Assembly: GCA_018389105.1 (NCBI GenBank)
Contig: JACATO010000121.1
Location: forward strand, 3,026,001-3,090,000
Source of the DNA: Nautilus pompilius
Lineage: Eukaryota > Mollusca > Cephalopoda > Nautilida > Nautilidae
Length of the DNA: 64,000 bases
Direction: 5' to 3'
A program made the position numbers and the translations under genes. Positions 39,781-52,171 of the stretch are shown here, one piece after another. Positions within the stretch are counted from its first letter, which is position 1; each line of letters starts with the position of its first letter. Under the pieces are notes generated by a model. It saw only the letters and a list, made by a program, of their open reading frames with translations. It did not search any database and was not told the DNA's origin.

Positions 39781-42484
39781 TTTACGTAGCTCAGGTAAAC
39801 ATGCATAACCGTAAATAGTTTATATCAGAAATCAATAGAAACCCTGTCTGTTGAGATAACCTCATTTCTGTGATCTCTTCTATTGCGGAAAAATTACTGT
39901 TAGCTACTAGGTCTGTAATTCATCTAATAGACAGGATTATCAGTTTGTCTACTATAATCTGTTTAAAATATCCGCTGCAAGGATTCGGCGCAGATGAGTT
40001 TCTTTCTTTGAGAAAGAGATCCACGCCAGAGCAGAATTAAGTACGCTGATCATCGTCAGTAATTGACACCATGACTTTCTTACTTTCTTGCAATGTCAGA
40101 CACTAGCAATCTTTCGTGAAAAATTACATTTCGTAAAATACAGTAAATCCGATATCTCTGGAACGATAGTAACGCAGATAAGATATTTAACATGTTATAA
40201 TGTGTGAGCTTTATCACCCAGCTCCTTTGTTGTTGTACAATTATGAATATTCTGGCAATATGATTTTTTTCCTGGCATTTTTTATGAAGACTTATTTAAT
40301 TGTTGCTCTATCCACTTCATCACCGAAGTTTTTGCCTTACTAAATAAGCATTTCCGTGGTATTTAAATTTTGTGCCTCGATCTATGGTTTTTACAAATGG
40401 CTTTCATTGTATGTGCTAATTGCAGGACCAACGGCGACTTGCTAAATCGATTTTTCTCATTTTTATTACTTGTGATGCTTTTCTGTACTATTCGTCATTA
40501 ATTTCTGTGGCTTTCTTTGTTTTTTCATTGCACTGTTTCTCACAACTACAAGTGGGGTGAGCAGATTGTGCCGTTAGCTCCACCATTTCTGCTTTAGGAG
40601 CAGAACATGGGCAGGTGTTTTGACAGTATGGCACTAATGAAATAGATAACTCGGATTTTAAACGCTTTGAAAAAAAAAACGATCGAGGCATTCCGTTAAA
40701 CCTTTGATGGACCGTATGAGGGCGCTGTTGTTGCTGTATTTTTCTGTTTCGCGTTATTTCCGCCTTTGGCGTTTTACCTTTTAAAAATATGACGTTGCAC
40801 ATCCATTTTACTGGAATTTGATATCAGGTGTTTCTTCTCCGCATGCGACATCGGTGGTTCACCAGCTCGGTTTTTACTTTCAGTTCTTTGTGGATGAGAA
40901 ACAAAAGGTTGATGAATTCAGCCGTTCAGTGTTTTTAATAAAGCCAGACTAATGTGAGTGGAGATAAATGTTTTACAATAGCGGGGAAAGACAGAAACCA
41001 TAAAATACTTCTTAAACAATAAAAAAATTCTGCATTAGGAAGAACTCTATCCAGGTTGGTCTTGTGCATATAATAATCATCCAGAGATAATAAAAAGATC
41101 ATCAAGTGGCTTCGTTCAGTTGCCGCGAAAAAAATTCCGGCGAGAAAAGGGTTTATGTTAGAAACCAAAGATCAGAGGCTAGAGAAAACGCTGACGGAGA
41201 AATGTCACTGGCGGGTTAGGGTTAAAGAGAGAAATCAGAACTGAACTGATAAAGTACAAAAACGAAAAGGCACTTTCAGGAGTTAATGTCGTTAGAAATG
41301 CTTGAAGACGAGACCGAATAGAAAATAAAGATGAAAAAAGGTAATAAATCTCCGAGAGGATTTAATGAATATTTGCTGCTGCCTACAAACTTCCCGAATC
41401 TCATAGGCTGCTAGAATTATTCAGCGCTGTCTTGGAATACTAGAATAAGTAGCTTGGAAAAATGGGCAGTCCCTTATATAAACCAAAAACACTGATGGTT
41501 TTCGGATGACGTTCTACGCCAGAATTTGGCAGTGAGGCGACTACTCAAAAATCCCAGCCATCAGTATTTTCTACTGTTTTAAGAAAATTAAAAAAAAAAA
41601 AAAATTGATGGCGTTAAAATCAGTAGGGAAGAAATGATTGTAAAGAATTCTACACGAAGAGAAAACTAAAATGTAAAGAGTCTCTATCATGGCATCAGGT
41701 GGAAAATGTATCGATAAACTGGGACTTTCAAGAAGGGCAGAAACTAAGGATTGATGTAAAAAAGTTAAGCGTCAAAGAAAATCAGAGCCACAGTCCAGGC
41801 CAGGTAAAGACCGGGTTGCGCTATTAGATGCCTCGATTCGTTAATCTTCGTAGTTTTATAATTCACCAAAGACTGTTTTGTTTTAACTAAGATATTTTCA
41901 AACTCGGCAAAAAGAACGATCAATTTATTTTAAAATTTCCAGTTCATATCTTTAGGTTTTAAAATAGTGAATGGAGATAACCGCTTTAAATCTTCGAGTC
42001 TCACGCAAAACTCTGGCGAGATAATTTTCAAATAAAATCAAATCATACAGATTGGATCTTTTTTTCACTGTACACCTGTTCCAGTGAATGTTTCTTTTCT
42101 GAAATGCAGCAACTTTCAGATTGTACTTAAAAATGTTAAAAGAATAAATGCTTTTTATTTCCCTCCGCAATCTTAGTAAATCCAGCACTTTTAAAACAAA
42201 AAAGCAGAAAACACTTTTAAAACATTATCGCCAATAGCTAAATTTATTTCGCCTAACTAATACTTTAAAAAAGCTATTTTGCTTCATGAAGTGCTTCCAC
42301 TCAAAACCATTTAACCGAATAGCGGTTATTTGGGAAAGAAAAGGAAACACTGACGCTAAAAGTTTCGGAATGACGATTTTAAAATTAGATAAATTTTGCT
42401 AGTGGCATTGTTACCTCAGAATCGATACAGTCTAAATAGTAATGTATCCCAGTTATTAAAGAGGCCTCGATATAACTGACTGGT

Positions 42485-42949
42485 GAGAGAGAGAGAGAGA
42501 ACTCCAGGACAGAGAGATATGACGTCAGTACAGGAAGAGAGGGGATATGATGGTGTCAGTACAGAAGAGATATGACGTCAGTGCAGAAGATATATATATA
42601 TATATGATGACAGCACAGAGAGATATGACGTCAGTACAAAGAGAGAGAGAGAACTTCAGGACAGAGAGATATGACGTCAGCACACAGAGAGATATGACGT
42701 CAGTACAGGAAGAGAGGGGATATGATGTCAGTACAGAAGATATATATATGATGTCAGCACAGAGAGATATGACGTCAGTACAAAGAGAGAGAGAGAGAAC
42801 TTCAGGACAGAGAGATATGACGTCAGCACACAGAGAGATATGACGTCAGTACAGGAAGAGAGGGGATATGATGTCAGTACAGAAGATATATATATGATGT
42901 CAGCACAGAGAGATATGACGTCAGTACAAAGAGAGAGAGAGAGAGAGAA
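42485..42949 (-). repeat. TGACGTCA-bearing satellite, array 2
   Basis: Units of the form AGAGAGATATGACGTCAGTACA, the reverse complement of array 1, with ATATAT-containing and TGATGTCAG variants. About 9 exact TGACGTCA octamers. The segment TCAGTACAAAGAGAGAG recurs at 42631, 42775 and 42921, giving a 144-146 bp higher-order unit. Confidence 0.95.
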
Positions 42950-44229
42950 GCTAAAAACACTCCTAATTTGGATTGTTTAGTGATCCATCTGTCCATTAAA
43001 ATTACACCTCTCGCACAAAAATAATAAGAGGCTGTCCGCCGTATGATGGACAACAAAAACTTTGAATGTCGACGATGTATACATGACGGTTAAAAAAAAA
43101 TTGCAAGTATTTATCACAGATAATAAAAGAATTAATAACTAGCCGACACATAAAAAAATAATGCCAAAACTAGATAATTATTTTAAAAGTTGGTAGAATT
43201 GTAGCAAAAAGATTCAAAAAGAAATCAAATAGTAAAGATAGCACCATACGAAAAAAATGCTTCAGTACAATGGAATATAGCAGAATGCGGTGGAACTACT
43301 GTAGCAAAGAGACAGTTAAAACGCTAACTGAAACCCTAACCCGCCGCTATAAAGCGCACAATATGACAGTAAGATGTGTCACATAACGACAGAAATAAAA
43401 TCAAAACATATCTATTGTTTTATTTGTGAGGATGGAGCGAACGCTAACACACAACTAACCAGGTTGCGGAAGGTCACAAGGACTGCTCACAGGGTGGCAG
43501 GGTTTTAAAAATTTCCCGCTCCACCAAATGTGTGAAGTTAGACCTTGAATCATGAAATACACCACAACCGTTAACCCTTGAAATATTCAGAAATAGTTAG
43601 TACATAGATCCCACCGACCTCACCCAATAGGGGCGTCAGAGCAGGAGCACGTGTAAGCCAGGTGCTTTCTTTAGTGCGTGGCTGAAGGCACGCATCAAGA
43701 CAATGCCCCGGATGTTTCTTGGACTAGAAAACCACGAGCCACTTTATCAGGACTTTTGCACCATTTAAGACTTGGGTCTGACCTAAACTGCGAAGAAACA
43801 AAATGGTTTGACCACAAGATATGAAGGATGATTGGTGCAGTACTAGATTTGGCTTGAACAAGCGCATGTGCAGTCAGTTTAACAGGGTTTAAGGAAGGCG
43901 GAGACATTACAGGGGCCGGAAGAAGCTGCTCGATGGTGGGCGCACGTTCAGCTGGTAAAACAGTGGCCAGGCGATAGTAAAAGGTGAAGAAAATGTCTAC
44001 TGCCAGGAAGAATTGCGGCCGCAAACGCGTAATGACAGAAGGAGAAAGACCATTAGACAGGATGGTAGATTATAATCGTTGTCAAACAATAGACTAAGAG
44101 AGAATTGAATGCAAAGTAATCCACAGCCATTTCTCGCAGTACCTTGCGGTGAACTTTGTAAGGAATAAACTGTTGCAGCAGGAGACCTTTGGGTAAACTA
44201 CTGATCACAGTTACCAACGTGGAAGTGTA

Positions 44230-44850
44230 AGAAGCGTAGACATTGGAATAAGAACTGGAGAAAAGTGATGGTCTGACGAGCCACGCGCTTTACCATTTCT
44301 TTTTGTTGCACAGCTCAAAAATAGATTTGGAAAAATCCACAGGAATTACTCAACTTTTCGTATATGGTTAGTTCCGCCAGTTCAGGCTTTTGCTGAGGGA
44401 GTCATGGATTGGATATTTTGCTAGCATACCATTGGGCCCCTCGAACCTTTTAGGCGGCAGAATTAATTCCAAAGCTAATACCAGTATCATTTCCAGTCGA
44501 GTGTATCCACTGATGCTGAATGTGCACCCGGATGGCGACGAGTTCTTCCAAAACGACAGAAGTCCCACTTACCCTGCCCGTGCCCATATTGGTGCATTTA
44601 TGGTTTGAGAAACATGACAAAGATTTCAGTCATCTCCCTTGGCCATTCCCGAATCTCAATCCAACTGAATATCTGCGGGAATTTGAAAGACGTATTCGTC
44701 ATCAAGATCTTCTGTATAGTTCGTTTCATACATTGTTGTACAATAGAAATTATTCCTCAAAGTACCTTCCAGCACTTTGTGGATTCTATTCCACGTTGTG
44801 TCATAGCTTTTTTGGGTGGGAGATATCTCAATCGTTATTAGATACTGGTA
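44230..44850 (+). pseudogene. Tc1-like transposase remnant (C-terminal half)
   Basis: Split over several frames but collinear with a Tc1 transposase. Near 44270 there is a WSDE-like stretch, then HTIGPLEPF, then NVHPDGDEFFQND (FQQDNAP region), then WPFPNLNPTEYLREFERRIR (the WPxxSPDLNPIEHLW block with the final catalytic residue), and last IPQSTFQHFVDSIPRCVIAF, the C-terminal helix. At least three frame changes disable it. It belongs to a different Tc1 subgroup from the fragments at 19 and 21 kb. Confidence 0.88.
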
Positions 44851-44889
44851 ATAATAAAATGTCTAGTTAGTTAGTATAGCTTGCAGAAT

Positions 44890-45735
44890 TCTGGTCCTTT
44901 CGGGTCGTTTCCACAGATTACAACCATCAAAACCAAAATCTCTCAAAGGCCGAAATCTAATAGATTCAGATCAGACGACGATGGTAACCATTTTTCATTG
45001 CCTATTATGTCCCGAAAATTCTTTGACAATCATTTGCGAGTCATTTGGTCTGTGGGCAGACGTTCCATCCTGTTGGAATTTTCAGGGCTCGGGCTCCACA
45101 TTAACTTCCAGAATATCTTTTTTTGTAGATTTTGGCTTCGATTTTGATCCTCTTACAAACAAAATCTAATTGGGTTTGTCCGTCAGAGATGATGCCAAAA
45201 ATATCTAGAAAGCGCATTTTGGATTCGCCAAATATTTGTTTGTTGAATGGAGAAAGACCCGGGGAACGATTCGTCATCCAAAAATGTAATGCTCGAATGA
45301 CTTCTAACTGCATTCCGGGTCTTGAGTCGAAGAAAAAGTTGTCTTTCCATAAATTGTAAGGATAGAATTTAAGCTATTTTCCAATCACTTCCCGCGCCTT
45401 AATCTCGTTGGCCTTGAGATTCTTGGCCATTTTCCTCATAAATAGCAGCCAGTTTTTAAAAAATCTGATTTGCTATGACTTGTAAAAATGTCTTTGTTCA
45501 GACAGTAATCGGTCGGCCTGATGATGGTCTGTCTTTGACAAAGGCGGTTTTGACGAACCAGTCGATTGGTAAGAGTGATAGATTTCCCCCGTAGTTTCAC
45601 TCTTGAGCAGATGAAAGATTTTATTCCTTTTTCAGGTTGAAAGGACTTCACGACAGCGGAACGTTTCTGTTTCATCTCGCACGATATGAACGCTTGGGCA
45701 TTTGGACACGGTGAACGATTAGGTTTTTCTGTCAC
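44890..45735 (-). pseudogene. Mariner-like transposase remnant, opposite strand
   Basis: The minus-strand frame at 45313-45101 carries FGIISDGQTQLDFVCKRIKI followed by an EAKIYKK-type stretch, resembling the mariner/Tc1 block WAGISANGKTPLVFVDEGVKIN...VYR that follows the first catalytic Asp. The frame at 45735-45436, rich in basic residues, would be the DNA-binding/linker part. It lies tail-to-tail against the Tc1 remnant that ends about 40 bp away. The second Asp and the final acidic residue are not clearly preserved. Confidence 0.65.
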
Positions 45736-45837
45736 TGCAAGTTATAGCAAATTTGGCCAATTTACAGCCTTGACATCAGCTCATTAAAAGCTTTTCACAA
45801 ACTTTAAAATCCACTCTATGCAATAGTAGACCACTAA

Positions 45838-45982
45838 GCAGTGTAGTGGTCCGATGGTTAGCTTATTGGACTGCTAAGGGGCCGACTCAGTTTGGCGTAT
45901 AATCTTGGCAGTTTTCTTCAGTTGATCGCGTGGGTTTTCTGAGGGATGTCCATTTTTCTCCCACATCTAAAAAAAAAAAAAA
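45838..45982 (+). mobile_element. tRNA-derived SINE with poly-A tail
   Basis: The head GTGGTCCGATGGTTAGCTTATTGGACTGC is tRNA-like with an A box (TGGTTAGCTTATTGG) and a degraded B box (GTTTGGCGTATAATC). The body GCGTGGGTTTTCTGAGGGATG...TTTCTCCCACAT resembles the deeply conserved central domain of metazoan SINEs (GGTTTCCTCCGGGT...TTTCCTCCCACAT). It ends in about 14 A residues. It has lost several consensus bases, so it is old. Confidence 0.8.
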
Positions 45983-46689
45983 CGTTTTAATAGGGTCGAC
46001 ACGAAGGATATAAAATGGAAACTTACGAGTCCTTTCTTCGTTGTAAATGTTGGCTAAAACAACGCCATGATGAATCGAAGACGATATTGTAGCCCTTTGT
46101 TATGTAGGTATTCTAAATAGGAAGATACCTGATACAAAGACAATTTCTGTCATCTGAAACTAGCAGTATAAGTATTAAAAATAACCCACTTCTCGCTTTT
46201 TACATTCGTTAAGGTTTATAAAAGTTCTCCCTGCTTTGCTCCATACACTGTTAAGCTGTCTGCTGTCAGTTAGGGATAAGCTTTGTCCAGTAATCGATAT
46301 CATCAGAGTTTCTGCTACTTTACAGTTTGTCATCAGAACTATCATTTATTGTGTCCTCGTTCTTAGTCGATCTCAACCTATCAGTTGTAGGTTTCCATCT
46401 ATAGACTAAATTTCGAGTTTTTTGCCTTCCATTTTGTTTTTTTTTTAAATGGTCAACCATTTAATTTGTGTAACCTCAACTATCTTCTTCAAGAGATCAA
46501 CACCAACAATTTCTCTTATATGATAATTATTGTTCCTTGTTTTGTGTATCTTGCACTTTACATCACGCCTTTCTGCTGCACGCAGTCTTGGTTTTTGTTT
46601 ATTTGTTAGAATTCAACTTCCGAAAACGCGATAAAGGCAGCAAAATAGATTTATATGATGTAGTAATTTTTTTTACACCACGTTAACAG

Positions 46690-47570
46690 TTTGTCTTCTA
46701 GTAATGGGAATAGCTTCCATAGATTTTGGCCGAAAATAATGCTGATGATTTTCCTGTTCGTGCTTCCGTTATCCATTAAGACTGTGCCAGGGATTTGTTT
46801 TTGTTTGTCTGTTATAATGTTACATGATCATGGCGATGTTATGTTCCTTAAACTCCTGGCTGTAGCTCTTCTTCAAAAATAGATATTTCTGCAATGTCAT
46901 CGGAAAATGCAACTCTCCTTATCCTCTTCTTTTTTGTCAGCCTTTCATAGGATTTTGTCTACTGTAAGAGGTAATGGTGATAGAATGTTGCCTTTACACA
47001 TGTTTAGTAGCCTGTTTTTACAATGCAATCGCTTGATTTATGTAGACTTTTCTTTTTCATGAGTAGCCCTCTACAGACTTCATATTCATTCCTCCAGGAT
47101 GTCAAAACTTTCCTTTCTAAATGCTTTATCGAACGCTTTCTGAAAATCTATAACGGTCGTAAATTCTGTGGCATTAAATTCCCTTAAAAACAGCATCTAG
47201 TATACTTTTACCAACGAAGAATAAGCCTTGGTGTCAGTCCACAACAAACGTTTTCACCTTTCTCTATAATTCTCATAAATTTTTGCCGCATGACAAATCA
47301 AACATATTCCTGTGTGACTGGAACACTCATGAGAATCTCTTTTACTTTTATATATATATAGCACATTTTCATGATTTTCTCCATTCATTTGAAATTTTCA
47401 CACTGCACTATGTATTCACCGAAGACTGGAATTTCCCTCATATCTATAAATTTCTGCGAATATACTGTCAATTCCTGGAACCTTATTTTTCTTCATCTCT
47501 TTGACTGATTTTTGTATCTCATTTAAAGTGATCTCCCCTTCTTCCGTTTTTAGGCGGTCATCATTTTCTC
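46690..47570 (-). pseudogene. LINE (non-LTR) reverse-transcriptase remnant
   Basis: Read on the minus strand, ordered RT blocks survive: EITLNEIQKSVKEMKKNKVPGID at about 47550-47470 (the classic I-xx-MK-xx-K-xPGxD block), IDFQKAFDKAF at about 47150-47118, NILSPLPLTVD at about 46980-46950, and VAFSDDIA at about 46912-46890, a FADD-type catalytic box with Ser for Ala. Several stops and frameshifts separate them. Sequence up to about 48.5 kb may include more of the element but I see no endonuclease motif. Confidence 0.85.
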
Positions 47571-48733
47571 CCTTTTGATTCTGTTCCTCATTAACATCAC
47601 GACTGAGCAGTTCGCATATACTCAGCCCACCATACTACTACTACCTCTTCTACCTCAAATACTGTTTATTATCCATTGCTCATCTCGTCTACTGTAACTG
47701 TTGTTGAGACTGTAGAACCTTCGACATCATTTCATAGGTTTTCCTTGGGATACTGCACTTTCGTCTAATTCAGTTTAGTCTAAATCACTTTGATCTACAC
47801 TTACGGCTAAAGACACAATAGTCTACAAGCATTTGATCTAATTATTTTAAACACAATGACTGAATAGTGAAGGCTACTTTCGTGGAATAGCCCATAATCT
47901 TGGATATTAAATTATGCCTTTGTTTGCTTCCGGTTTTAATTGATTTTATTCTATAAAAATAGATACAATCACATAATTTATGAAATAAATACAACAGATG
48001 ATTGTTGTTTACATTCTTTTGTGATCAACATTTAGCACACCACATGTGGAGTGTTTTTAGACCAAAGTTCCTTCAGACAGATGTGCTGTTAGACGGTTGT
48101 ACCTACACCCGTTTTTCTTCAGCTTAACTGATTCCTGACCTTTTTCTTTAACTTTCTAACTGTATTTCTGACATTTAAATTCTGTTCCTGTTTTAGGAAT
48201 TTACGATGAGCGTTTTTACCGTTGCTGTTACATCACCCGTACATAATTTAGGGTTCTTTTTCTTAACGCCTCTAATACTCTTAGAAACGAGTATTTTAGT
48301 TTCATCTTAGAGAATTTTACAGCTTATATTCCACTCTAATTCAATAGATTCCACTGTTTGTTTCAGAATGCAAGTCTAGTGCTTCCTTTATTGTGAGGTC
48401 TTTTTATATTGGCCATAGATTTAATCTTGATTTTTATCTAGAATTAATCAATGATGTGTGTAAAATGATACAATAGATAGCAGTTTACACCAACTATGTG
48501 TCTTCCCTGAGTGACAGTAGCCTATTACTGACTTCAGGTCACATGCAGCAGGTTCTATTTATAGCAGGGTTATATGTAGGTATCCTCGTGCTTGAAGAAA
48601 CCATTAATTACAAGGTTGTTTCTTATACAAAAAAATCTACTAGTTCATCGTCTGGGTAATTTCTTGTTTCTTCCCCCGATTGACCGTATGACTCGTCATT
48701 GCAGTTCTTATCTTCTCCTACACTTGCATTCAA

Positions 48734-48735
<2 letters not shown>

Positions 48736-48828
<93 letters not shown>

Positions 48829-49167
48829 ATCATCTCTCTCTCTCTCTCTCTCTCATCATCATCATCATCATCTCTCTCACTCTCTCTCTTATCATCATCA
48901 TCATCATCTCTCTCTCACTCTCTCTCATCATCATCATCATCATCATCTCTCTCTCTCTCTCTCTCATCATCATCATCATCATCTCTCTCACTCTCTCTCA
49001 TCATCATCATCTCATCATCATCATCATCATCTCTCTCTCTCACTCTCTCTCTTATCATCATCATCATCATCATCTCTCTCTCTCTCATCATCATCATCAT
49101 CTCTCTCTCTCTCTCTCATCATCATCATCATCATCATCTCTCTCTCTCTCTCATCATCATCATCATC

Positions 49168-49205
<38 letters not shown>
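48736..49205. repeat. (CT)n/(ATC)n composite array
   Basis: About 470 bp in which CT runs alternate with (ATC)3-6 blocks at least ten times. It gives long Ser-Leu, Ile and His pseudo-open-frames that are not genes. Confidence 0.97.
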
Positions 49206-49207
<2 letters not shown>

Positions 49208-51936
49208 ACATACTACTTTAAGTTGGGATAGGTCAGCAGACAAACGAGGCGCCGTCGAGACTTGCAGGGATATGGAGAATTCAAACTAGAAAAGACTGAG
49301 GATAAGCTAATATAAATTTTAAAAAAACATGCAAGAAGATAAACATAACTATGGCTACAAAAATAAAGTTAACTTATTAAAAGATTTAACCCTTTCCCAG
49401 CTGTTTTACGCCATTAGATCAGGACAGAAATCAGATAATCATTTGTTTTTGTTTATTTACATTTCATAAAATGAGTGCATTTAATTTTTTAAAAATAGAA
49501 TATGGATGAAAATTTATGATGTTGGCTGGTTGTCACTTCAGATATATCTACAGGCACCACCGTGATAATATAACTCTGAACCATTTTCCTGAAATATGTA
49601 ATTATCATCTGCCATCGTCTAAATCCACGGCGTAGAAATTCCAATTGAAGATAAATTCATAAGTTCTGAAACACCCGTCAACTCTCTACAGCGGCCAAAC
49701 AAAGGACACGATGCTCAGCCATTTAAATGGTCGCAAACCCTGTAGAACTCCGCGACCGAATGAACCGCGGCATGGCAACATTAATGGGCATAGGGGGCGG
49801 GGATGTCAGGTCTGCTTCCTTTCGCATCAACAAGCCCCGGTCGTAATTTTGTTTAAGTCGTTTCTCAAGTGCAGCAGGCACGAAGCCAGACACTGACAGA
49901 TCCGCGAGAGTACCTGGGCACGGCACATCCCGCTGAACGCTCGGATGGAGGCTTTCAGGTGGACACGCAAGGACATGTCGCCTTTCGTTCTACTGGATCC
50001 TAGAAAAGTCGGATAACACGGCAATCAAAAAAATTCTGTCCAGGAAAGGGAGTAAAAAAAGACGGCGAAACGATTTGCTTCTTTCATTAGTCCCGGAGCG
50101 TTTGCTCAGATCATAAAAGGTAAAGGGAATAATTTTTTTTAAAAAAAGCAAGAAAACTATAAAATCTATTAAACGCGAACTCGTTTCCAGTACCGAGACA
50201 TGAACCGGTCTTCAGTTAGCTACGGACCGGGCTCATTCGTCGGCTCTCCTCGCATCAGCTCGATTGGGACGAAACACCCCATCACACGATTAGAACAAAC
50301 AGGCAGCGTAGAGGTGTATTAATTTCTTTTCCGTTGAACACACGATATAACTTTGTTTTGTCAATTATTCTATAAATCACCCAGAACCTTAACAACACTG
50401 AGTAGAAGCTGGAAGCGAGAATTCTCAGTACTTGTATTGGCATAACATTAGCCAGCGCGCCGTCATCCAATCTTCCCTCCTCAGACAAATAAAGAGAAGC
50501 GCAGTAACCGGTAATAACAAGACACACGCTAATATTTATGTCTACAAAAAATGTAGCTAACCCCTTTTTTCTTCGAATAATTAATGGTTACTGTTTTTTG
50601 TTGTTGGACCGACTATGCCGACCAGTAACGGATGTCACTTATTCCTTGATGGCTGCTTTTAATGTTTAGAAATAAAGTGGAAAGAAAATGTTTAATACAT
50701 CTTGGCCACACGATTGCTCTTGATTCATTTGCTTCAGCTTCCTGCAGCTTTAATAATGTATCCCTTAGCCTGAGGTCAGGCCAGGTAGGTCACGAGTCTG
50801 AGGACATCAGATGACTCCGTTTCTTCTATGTTTTTATAAGACTTTGGACCATAAGCAAATCTTTTCCTGTTTAGATGACCCATACCCCGGGCAGAAAGAT
50901 GCGATTATCTGAATGCCAGTGTTCAAAAAGAACAAAAAAATATAAATAATCATAATTGACGCCCATGAGAAACTTTTTATATTCGATGTGCTCCAATTTC
51001 CGATGATGTCGTAGTTAGTAGCGGGTGAGAAATTGAGTATAAGGTTATTTTCATACGTCCATCATTGGTTCTCTTCCGGTGTGGGCGGCGTCACAAGAGC
51101 TTTGATCTCGGTGTTTGTAGCGTCACCAATTAGTCGCCGCCTTCTCAACCCTACAACCCAAATCGCGGCGGCGGGGTTCATTGTGTAATCAAATCGATTT
51201 TTAGGTTTACGCTGAAATTCTTTCCTCTCAGAAAAAAACATAAGTTTCTAAGTGGCGCTCGTGCTGCTGCTTCCCCCCCCCAGCTTTAACAACAAACACT
51301 TTTTTTCCCCATTCTGAACAGCGACCTCTGCTTCCGGCGGGTTCACTTAGGGGCTCTTTCGCGCTAGAAGACAGAAAAGTTATTTGTTTGGTGTTACTGC
51401 CGGTTAACGACACGAAGTTGGCAATAGGAGAGCAAAAAAACTTAACAAATTTACACAGAATCTACCGTCGAGTTTAACGGATAGTTTCAAGATATAAATA
51501 TTAATGTACTGTTGTTTAAATTATATGAAAAGAAACGAGTAATTAAGAGGTAAAATCAGATCCTTCCTCTCAGAGTTACAACATTTTCAGTGCTTTATCT
51601 ATTTTCTTTATTAATTACTTTTCACGATTCTACTGAGATAAACATTTTTTATTTAGATGCCTTTCTAACCATCAAAAGTTTAACTTTACATAATTTGTAT
51701 AGATACGAGTAGTATCAGAGAAGAAAGATAGCATCTTGATCCAATTCCTTCATGTCAACTCAGCAGCAACCAAACCAGCTTTTACCCCTGGCGAGCTTTG
51801 CTGAAAGACTGAAATGGACAGCATCCACCGGCCATCCTAAAGGCAGAGAGAAAAACCCATACTGACTGTTTTACTTGTTGTCTTACGTTGTCCATGGTTT
51901 CCCAAAGTGACAACAGGCAGAATTTACTGCAAAAAA

Positions 51937-51999
51937 CTCTCTCTCTCTCTCTCTCTCTTCTCTCTAGAGAGAGAGAGAGACTCTCTCTCCCTCTCCTCC

Positions 52000-52032
<33 letters not shown>

Positions 52033-52139
52033 ATCATCATCTCTCTCTCATCATCATCATCTCTCTCTCCCTCATCTCATCATCATCTCTCTCTCTCTTT
52101 CTTTCTCTCTCTCATCATCATCATCATCATCATCAGCAT

Positions 52140-52171
<32 letters not shown>
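51937..52171. repeat. (CT)n/(ATC)n composite array with a CT-GA inversion
   Basis: Same composition as the array at 48.7 kb. Near 51960-51980 the CT run turns into AGAGAGAGAGAGAGA and back, making a perfect short hairpin-forming inverted repeat. Confidence 0.95.

Noticed and set aside
48592-49289. Plus-strand open frames of 196-209 codons rich in Ser, Leu, Ile, His
   Set aside because: They are translations of CT and ATC microsatellite; there is no unique sequence of note.
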